Assembly (NCBI GenBank): GCA_964399875.1
Contig: CAYNRQ010000014.1
Span: forward strand, 1 to 20,668
Direction: 5' to 3'
DNA: 20,668 nucleotides
Source of the DNA: CAYNRQ01 sp964399875
GTDB taxonomy: Archaea > Aenigmatarchaeota > Aenigmatarchaeia > QMZP01
Shown: piece by piece, positions 14,751 through 20,668 of the stretch
Layout of the letters: every line of letters begins with the position of its first letter
Numbering within the stretch: position 1 is the first letter of the stretch
The notes under the pieces: model-generated
What the model was told of the DNA's origin: nothing
The model's input: the letters and a program-made list of their open reading frames with translations, nothing else
The model's database searches: none
Translations under genes and position numbers: made by a program

Positions 14751-17700
14751 ATGAAAAACAAAGCGATTGTGCTGATTTGCATAGTGGTAACCCTGTTCAT
14801 TCTTACTAATATTGCCCATACCCAATACACACCAAAATGGTGGAATGTGAGCTGGCGTCACAGAGTAATGCTCGAAATAAACAGCACTGCATATGACAGG
14901 ACAGACTGGCCTGTAGAATGGGATGTTAATTTTACCCAGCTCTTAAACCAATTGAGTGATTATGGCACCTTTGACAACAACTCTTTAAGGGTTATAGAAC
15001 ATAATTCAACAGGATACATACTTCATGAGATTCCAAGCCAATTTGATAAAGCAGACAACTACAATGCCTCTACAAACGCAGTTGGCACTGTTGTATTTTT
15101 AATGAACGGGACAACAGGGGCAGACACAAAAAGATACTTCTATTTATATTTTGACACAGTTGAGAACGGAGCAAAGCAAAGCCCGAATTACCCCATAAAT
15201 ATCAATTACACAGAAAGCGGGGATGAAATAAATGTAAATGTAACCAAACTCAGGTTCTTTTTGGATACCAACAGAAGCGAAAACACATCAGGCCTGTACA
15301 GGGTTTCAAAGAATGTTAGCGGGGCAGACCAGCCCATAATAGAGGTTCCTGAAAACAACAAGACAGTAGAATACATACAATATTCAAATTCCACAACAAA
15401 CCTGACCTTTGATCTGACAGGGGAATACAACATAACCATTGGACCAGTCAGAATGACAGTTACGCAGAAAGGTGATGAAATAGAGTTTGGAAATTTAACT
15501 GCAAAGACAAATAAAAGCACAATAATCAAGAAAACATATTTTTATTACAAGGCAGGGCCGCAAAGCTATGGCAGCTGGCTCAAGATTGAGCAGAACCTGA
15601 CCAATGCATACAATGGCTCTATTTTAAGAAACTCCACTTCTGCAGGAGCGCTTCCCCTTGATCTGGGAAGGGGATTATACAATCTGCCAATTGCGACAAT
15701 GGATAGCAATACAACAGAAACTTCATGGGCCTACGCAAGGGACAGCGGGGGCGATGTTGTTGGCATAATAAATATAAATGAAACAGGAACAACAAATTAT
15801 TTCGCTTTAAATGAATCCGGTCTGGGTAGAATAGGCATACAATTAAACACAACCAATATCCCTGAAAACGGCTCAATAACAGAAACAGCAATAATTTATT
15901 TTGCTACCGGAGGCGGAAGCGCTGTCACCGAGTTTAACGATATAAGGGACAGATTTTCAGATCCTGTTAATATCACACAGCTCAATCCAGAATCATGGAG
16001 CGTTATGGTTCAACCACAGACAGATTACACCATTTACAACAGGAATGAGACAGCTGTGATAACTGCAAATATAACTTATGACCCAGATGGTCTTGTTTAC
16101 ACTGTTAATGCAACCCTTGATATGGGCACAGCAGGTTCAGGGGACGATGAAACCATAATACTCTATGATGATGGCACACACGGCGACGAAACAGCAGATG
16201 ACAGGGTTTTTACCAGCAGCTTTAACTTTACTGATAATCACACCACGGGTGAATGGAATATAACAATCAAGGCATATACTGATGCAGGATTTCTATTGAA
16301 TCAAAGCTGGGTGGCATTTAATCTTACAAGAATTTATAATGTGAATGTTACTGTCATAACAAAGACATTGATGACAAATGAAATAGCCAATGTTACAATA
16401 ACAGTAAAAAACTACAGGAATGATACATACATACCCAATGCAACCATTAACTGCACTTACAACACCACAGATATTGACATGGAAAACCTCACTTATGACG
16501 GGAATATATATTATCTGAATTTCACAGCACCAACCGAACCGGGTGAATACATACTTAATTGCACAACAACAAGAAATAATAACACTGGTTATGACAGAGA
16601 CAACTTTACTGCAGAAACAGCTGCCACAGACGTGGAAATAAACACAACCACAAAAACCTACACCTCATCAAACATCACCCTGGCAGTCAATGAGTCATTC
16701 AATATAACAGCCAAGGCCTCAAATACAGGGAACGCAACAGCAAGATACGCCAACCTGTCGCTCGAGCTTCCGTCAGGGTGGAATTCCGCACCACCAATCC
16801 ATGAATGCGGTAACATAACGCCAAACAACAACTGCACAACAACATTCAATGTCACAATACCCAATGCAACATCACCAGGAAACTACACCATCAATGTAAC
16901 AGTCCAGTGGGAGAATCCAAACACATCTGTATATACCAACAGAACAGAATTCAATGTGACAGTAGAATCCAACCCTGTAATCAATTCCACGCCTGACAAC
17001 ATATCTGGAAATGTCAGTGATGGTATGGAACAGTTTTTGGGCAATTTCACTGTATACTCAATAGGCAATGATGAGCTTCTGAATGTAACATTCAATGTCT
17101 CCGGCCTGGACGCTTTCACCATCAATTTCACCCCTGTTAACATATCAAACCTTACACAGTCACTGAACCAGTCAGTGCAGATCAATGCAACAGTTCCTGC
17201 AGGATATTCCCCAGGCATTTACAACGGGACAGTCAATATAAGCTCTGCCAACAACGGGTTCCATGTTCTGAATCTTAGCATTACAGTGCCTGAAATAACC
17301 CCTGTTGGAATAAACACAACCACAAAAACCTACACCTCATCAAACATCACCCTGGCAGTCAATGAGTCATTCAATATAACAGCCAAGGCCTCAAATACAG
17401 GGAACGCAACAGCAAGATACGCCAACCTGTCGCTCGAGCTTCCGTCAGGGTGGAATTCCGCACCACCAATCCATGAATGCGGTAACATAACGCCAAACAA
17501 CAACTGCACAACAACATTCAATGTCACAATACCCAATGCAACATCACCAGGAAACTACACCATCAATGTAACAGTCCAGTGGGAGAATCCAAACACATCT
17601 GTATATACCAACAGAACAGAATTCAATGTGACAGTAGAATCCAACCCTGTAATCAATTCCACGCCTGACAACATATCTGGAAATGTCAGTGATGGTATGG

Positions 17701-20603
17701 AACAGTTTTTGGGCAATTTCACTGTATACTCAATAGGCAATGATGAGCTTCTGAATGTAACATTCAATGTCTCCGGCCTGGACGCTTTCACCATCAATTT
17801 CACCCCTGTTAACATATCAAACCTTACACAGTCACTGAACCAGTCAGTGCAGATCAATGCAACAGTTCCTGCAGGATATTCCCCAGGCATTTACAACGGG
17901 ACAGTCAATATAAACTCTGCCAACAACGGTTTTACACTGCTTAATCTGAGCCTGAATGTGACAGATAACAGATCATGGTATATGACCCCTACTTCTTGCC
18001 AGAGATCTGAAAGCCCTGAAGAGGGGACAGCATGTGAAGTCTTGGTAAATAACACAGGTAATACATGGATAAACTTCTCAATCACGCCAATAACATCAAA
18101 CGATAGCATGGTTAACTATACCTGGACAAATATCACCAATTTCACCCTGCAAAAAGGAGAGTATGAGATATTTTATGTTCTTTATAATGTAACTGGTGTA
18201 ACAAAAACATTCTACAACACTACATATACTGTAACTGCAAATGAGTCAGATGCCAAGCCCCAAAATATCACAATTCTTATAGAACTGATACCTTATGTTG
18301 AACCATTAATATCGATCAATATCACCCCGCAATATATACCGCAGAGAAACAGGACAGAGATATTTGTCAATGTGACGGACAGATCAACAACAGGCATAAA
18401 TAAAACACTGATAAATATAACAAGACCCAATGGAACAGTGGATTCTTTTGCAATGAATAATACATACACATCAGGCAATCTTTCTACGTGGTATCTTACA
18501 TATCCGAATTCAACAACAATAACCAGTGATAGTGGAAACACCAGCAGAAGAGGGAAATACTCTGTTGTTGTTTTCACCCAGGATAATACAGGGGTGAATT
18601 CAACAGACACCTCTGAATTCTATGTTCATGCAAAAATGGAGACAGATCTGTCAACAGGCGCCAGCACATATTATCAGGGCAGGGAGGGTTTTGTCAACTT
18701 TGTGGCAAGGGACAATAACAGCATTCCTTTACAGAATGCAAATGTTACGTTCACTATATGGAATCCGAATGCTTTGGTTATATACAACAGCACCTTTCAG
18801 ACAGACCAGAGTGGATCTATTTTTCCGCTCCCTATATTTACCATAACCTCTGACGCAACACTGGGCGTATACAACCTCTCAGCATTCTGTTCATACAATG
18901 ACACCACAGTAAACCATGTTATTAATGAAACAAAAAATACTTCATTTGAGGTCTTATATTCATCGGGTTTTGAGGGGCTGTTTGCAGACCTGGAAACAGA
19001 TGTTGTCTGGTATCCCAACAGCATAATGAATTTTAGTGTTATGGTTTATGATGCCAGTGGCATGCCTGTGGATCCAGACTCTATAAATCTTACTGTTTAT
19101 GACCCAGCCAATAACATATATTTAACAGTAAGGTTCAATGCTACAAACACCTCACAAAGAAGGACCACTGGCTGGTATACATATTCCCATGCAATGGGTG
19201 TCGGTACAGCGACCGGGGTATATTTCGGGGTTGTGAATGTCAGTAAAGGCAGTATGAAAACAATGAGGGTGAAGGCCTTTAAAGTATCTGCTGGCGGGCC
19301 TTATGATGTTGAGGTAACACCGCTGGAAGACGAGGTTTATTTGCAAGATTTTTTTGATTTTGAGATACTGATTAAGAACATGGGCGAGGTAGGGCAGGAT
19401 GTTGATGTGGAGTACTGGGTTGCATCTGCTGACAATAGAACATGGTACTACAAAAACTTCACAGTATACGTTGATTCGTTCGAGAACAAAACACTTATCA
19501 AGAGCGCTTATATATACGCCTCGCAGTCCCTTGGCACGCATGTGATTAATGTAAAGGTAACATATGATCTCATACAATCACCTATCACATCCAGTGCGAC
19601 ATTTGAGGTGGTGCAACGTCCTCCTGTAACGCCACCAGCACCCGGTCCACCCCCAGCCCCACCAACAGAGATCCCACCTGCATATTCACTGTTAATATCA
19701 GAATATCCACATGATGTTAATATTGTCAGGGGGTGGGAGCTTTTCTATACAGTTAAAGTAAACAACACAGGAGAAGGCGCATTAACAAACGTCAGCTTGA
19801 TACTAATAGGCATACCATCGCCTTGGTTTGAGATAGAGCCAAACATTATAGAAAATCTTTCAGTAGGGAATACCACTATATTTAAGTTAACATTTAAAAT
19901 ACCTCTTAACGCCCCGACAATCGGATACACGCCAGAACTAATAGTTTCATCCGCTGAGGATGCGGGGGACACAAAAAAAATAAACCTCACAATATTCAAA
20001 TCCCAGTATGAACTAATAAAAAATGAGATAAAAAAACTAGAAGATGAATATGATGCTCTTGAAAAGGAGACCGCCTTAGCAGAGAGATACGGAAAGAATG
20101 TAACAAGGGTTTTATCTATTTTGGAATCCATAAGAACCCACATAGAACAAGCAGAGGCCAATCTAAAAAATGAATCATACACGCTCGCCTTAGAAAACAC
20201 AGAGGCAGCATGGGACCTTATAGAGAGAGCAAAAAATGAGCTTGCTGCTATAGAACCCTATATTGTAGTAATAAGGGAGGAGGGTTTGCCGCTCTGGCAA
20301 ATAATAATTATGGTAGCGGTTTTAATTGTATCAGCATTTACATTGTTCTTTTTCTGGAAGAGAAAGATCTATACAAGATTGGAGCTTAAAGAACACCTCA
20401 TGAGGATGAGGGATATAGCAAAATTAATAAGAAGAGAGCATGTAATGAGGAAACCTGAACTGCAGGCAGAGAGGGATAAGATATTAAAGGTTATAGAACT
20501 TCTAAACAGGGAGAGAAAAGAGGGAGTGATAACTGAAAAGACGTATAAAGAGTTAATAAAAAGAAACAAAGAAAAGCTCAGGGATATAGAAAAAAAGAAA
20601 TAA
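14751..20603 (+). CDS. Large secreted, membrane-anchored surface protein with DUF2341-like, CARDB/NEW3 and SHOCT-like modules
   Basis: 1950 residues. The start is set by a signal peptide (residues 1 to about 24: positive MKNK, then a hydrophobic core). In order: DUF2341-like domain (about 25-145, 'SWRHRVMLEI' and 'RYFYLYFDT'), beta domains, a 'YDDGTHGDETADDRVFTSSF' motif from residue 472, a duplicated CARDB-NEW3 cassette (about 627-1070), an 'NNTGN' domain, Ig-like domains, a 'KNMGE' domain, a Pro-rich hinge (about 1622-1643), one more NEW3-like domain, an extracellular helical region (about 1751-1836), a membrane helix (about 1848-1870) and a cytoplasmic tail ending in a SHOCT-like hairpin (1902-1950). 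The fold order from cassette to Ig copies that of the first gene. The gap to gene 2 is 6 bp without a clear ribosome binding site, which suggests translational coupling. Inferred partner of the ATPase stalk. An S-layer-associated or adhesin role is the main alternative. Confidence 0.92.
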   Translation: MKNKAIVLICIVVTLFILTNIAHTQYTPKWWNVSWRHRVMLEINSTAYDRTDWPVEWDVNFTQLLNQLSDYGTFDNNSLRVIEHNSTGYILHEIPSQFDKADNYNASTNAVGTVVFLMNGTTGADTKRYFYLYFDTVENGAKQSPNYPININYTESGDEINVNVTKLRFFLDTNRSENTSGLYRVSKNVSGADQPIIEVPENNKTVEYIQYSNSTTNLTFDLTGEYNITIGPVRMTVTQKGDEIEFGNLTAKTNKSTIIKKTYFYYKAGPQSYGSWLKIEQNLTNAYNGSILRNSTSAGALPLDLGRGLYNLPIATMDSNTTETSWAYARDSGGDVVGIININETGTTNYFALNESGLGRIGIQLNTTNIPENGSITETAIIYFATGGGSAVTEFNDIRDRFSDPVNITQLNPESWSVMVQPQTDYTIYNRNETAVITANITYDPDGLVYTVNATLDMGTAGSGDDETIILYDDGTHGDETADDRVFTSSFNFTDNHTTGEWNITIKAYTDAGFLLNQSWVAFNLTRIYNVNVTVITKTLMTNEIANVTITVKNYRNDTYIPNATINCTYNTTDIDMENLTYDGNIYYLNFTAPTEPGEYILNCTTTRNNNTGYDRDNFTAETAATDVEINTTTKTYTSSNITLAVNESFNITAKASNTGNATARYANLSLELPSGWNSAPPIHECGNITPNNNCTTTFNVTIPNATSPGNYTINVTVQWENPNTSVYTNRTEFNVTVESNPVINSTPDNISGNVSDGMEQFLGNFTVYSIGNDELLNVTFNVSGLDAFTINFTPVNISNLTQSLNQSVQINATVPAGYSPGIYNGTVNISSANNGFHVLNLSITVPEITPVGINTTTKTYTSSNITLAVNESFNITAKASNTGNATARYANLSLELPSGWNSAPPIHECGNITPNNNCTTTFNVTIPNATSPGNYTINVTVQWENPNTSVYTNRTEFNVTVESNPVINSTPDNISGNVSDGMEQFLGNFTVYSIGNDELLNVTFNVSGLDAFTINFTPVNISNLTQSLNQSVQINATVPAGYSPGIYNGTVNINSANNGFTLLNLSLNVTDNRSWYMTPTSCQRSESPEEGTACEVLVNNTGNTWINFSITPITSNDSMVNYTWTNITNFTLQKGEYEIFYVLYNVTGVTKTFYNTTYTVTANESDAKPQNITILIELIPYVEPLISINITPQYIPQRNRTEIFVNVTDRSTTGINKTLINITRPNGTVDSFAMNNTYTSGNLSTWYLTYPNSTTITSDSGNTSRRGKYSVVVFTQDNTGVNSTDTSEFYVHAKMETDLSTGASTYYQGREGFVNFVARDNNSIPLQNANVTFTIWNPNALVIYNSTFQTDQSGSIFPLPIFTITSDATLGVYNLSAFCSYNDTTVNHVINETKNTSFEVLYSSGFEGLFADLETDVVWYPNSIMNFSVMVYDASGMPVDPDSINLTVYDPANNIYLTVRFNATNTSQRRTTGWYTYSHAMGVGTATGVYFGVVNVSKGSMKTMRVKAFKVSAGGPYDVEVTPLEDEVYLQDFFDFEILIKNMGEVGQDVDVEYWVASADNRTWYYKNFTVYVDSFENKTLIKSAYIYASQSLGTHVINVKVTYDLIQSPITSSATFEVVQRPPVTPPAPGPPPAPPTEIPPAYSLLISEYPHDVNIVRGWELFYTVKVNNTGEGALTNVSLILIGIPSPWFEIEPNIIENLSVGNTTIFKLTFKIPLNAPTIGYTPELIVSSAEDAGDTKKINLTIFKSQYELIKNEIKKLEDEYDALEKETALAERYGKNVTRVLSILESIRTHIEQAEANLKNESYTLALENTEAAWDLIERAKNELAAIEPYIVVIREEGLPLWQIIIMVAVLIVSAFTLFFFWKRKIYTRLELKEHLMRMRDIAKLIRREHVMRKPELQAERDKILKVIELLNRERKEGVITEKTYKELIKRNKEKLRDIEKKK
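14823..15185 (+). other. DUF2341-like N-terminal domain
   Basis: Immediately after the signal peptide: 'WWNVSWRHRVMLEI', 'DRTDWPVEWDVNF', 'FDNNSLRVIE', a Pro-Ser-Gln-Phe motif and 'TKRYFYLYFDT'. This matches the general DUF2341 layout (W-x-x-R near the start, a closing Y-Y-L-Y-F/Y strand), a domain common at the tips of archaeal and bacterial surface proteins and possibly ligand-binding. Family assignment is by motif only. Confidence 0.6.
16637..17257 (+). repeat. Near-perfect intragenic duplication, copy 1
   Basis: Matches 17309-17929 at an offset of exactly 672 bases (224 codons). Bases 16637-17241 are identical to the partner by line-by-line comparison (605 bases). A single G-to-A difference at 17242 (Ser to Asn) follows, then 15 more identical bases. 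The unit encodes one CARDB-like and one NEW3-like domain and holds 28 Asn-X-Ser/Thr sequons in about 205 residues. The next 51 bases diverge from the matching linker after copy 2. Confidence 0.97.
17309..17929 (+). repeat. Near-perfect intragenic duplication, copy 2
   Basis: Second copy of the 621-base unit, in frame with the first. It is followed by the cassette's third domain ('VLVNNTGNTWINF', about 17960-18290), so this copy holds the place that the single NEW3 domain has in the cassettes of the first gene. Copy 1 is then the extra unit in structural terms. Confidence 0.97.
19614..19683 (+). other. Pro-rich hinge of the surface protein
   Basis: Residues about 1622-1643 are mainly Pro with Ala, Thr and Gly ('PPAPGPPPAPPTEIPP'). 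It separates the distal beta domains from the last NEW3-like domain, in the same relative place as the Gly/Pro hinge of the first gene. Confidence 0.8.
20001..20600 (+). other. Membrane-proximal helices, transmembrane helix and cytoplasmic SHOCT-like tail
   Basis: Extracellular residues about 1751-1836 are charged and helical ('NEIKKLEDEYDALEKE', 'HIEQAEANL', 'AAWDLIERAKNEL'). A membrane helix follows ('WQIIIMVAVLIVSAFTLFFF', about 20292-20358), then a positive WKRK stop signal and about 80 basic cytoplasmic residues. The tail ends (20454-20600) in a hairpin 'ILKVIELLNRERKEGVITE' plus 'TYKELIKRNKEKL', which matches the hairpins of the coiled-coil gene. Confidence 0.8.
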
Positions 20604-20668
20604 CAGTGAATAACCAGCGGATTATTATCTCAAACGGTTAATTGATTAGCTCCTTACCACCAGTCACA

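Noticed and set aside
16637..17929. Transposon or CRISPR-like array as the cause of the long exact repeat
   Set aside because: The repeat is in frame, codes for two complete beta domains, and has no inverted ends, transposase or spacer structure.
18622..18846. Plus-strand 74-codon frame overlapping gene 3
   Set aside because: It lies wholly inside the well-supported surface protein in another frame, with no ribosome binding site and no recognisable motif.
20604..20668. Terminator or a further gene start after gene 3
   Set aside because: I see neither a convincing stem-loop nor a T-rich run, and no start codon with a ribosome binding site on either strand in these 65 bases.

Overview
The window looks archaeal and holds one plus-strand cluster of three genes that fills almost all of it: a giant surface protein fused to a HerA/FtsK-type ATPase (2-12940, open at the 5' end), a cytoplasmic coiled-coil protein (12975-14744), and a second large signal-peptide-bearing surface protein with a C-terminal membrane anchor (14751-20603). 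The archaeal call rests on Arg codons that are nearly all AGA/AGG, heavy use of ATA for Ile, extremely dense N-glycosylation sequons (Asn-X-Ser/Thr), stacked CARDB/NEW3/Ig-like beta-sandwich domains, a CGNxVCE-type Cys-rich knob and a HerA-like ATPase. An uncultured lineage, possibly DPANN or a relative, is plausible, but the sequence does not fix the taxon. I see no RNA genes, CRISPR array, insertion sequence or convincing terminator.

Layout. Bases 2-5425 carry the tail of one copy plus five copies of a super-repeat of about 340 residues, marked by a GWGE motif at 98, 1145, 2159, 3167 and 4187. Bases 5426-6990 carry further Ig-like domains. Bases 6991-9690 carry two CARDB-NEW3-'NTGN' cassettes, separated by an Ig-like domain that contains an inserted 104-residue module. 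Bases 9690-11720 carry more beta-sandwich domains, a Cys-rich knob, a Gly/Pro hinge and two membrane-proximal domains. A membrane segment (about 11723-11815) then leads to a cytoplasmic ATPase with Walker A at 11996-12019 and Walker B around 12368-12388. The second gene encodes three copies of a SHOCT-like helical hairpin around a long coiled coil and a Lys/Glu/Pro-rich disordered region. The third gene encodes a signal peptide, a DUF2341-like domain, the same CARDB-NEW3 cassette as gene 1 (duplicated with 605 identical consecutive bases), a Pro-rich hinge, an extracellular helical region, one membrane helix, and a cytoplasmic tail ending in the same helical hairpin as gene 2.

Working model (inference). 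The three products form one trans-envelope machine. Gene 1 would give an energised ATPase, probably hexameric, tied through the membrane to very long glycosylated stalks. Gene 3 would give a companion stalk built from the same modules. Gene 2 would be a cytoplasmic adaptor using the hairpin module also present on the tail of gene 3. Cell-cell contact, DNA or protein translocation, and surface-fibre handling are all possible; the sequence does not decide among them. I do not recognise the set as a named system.
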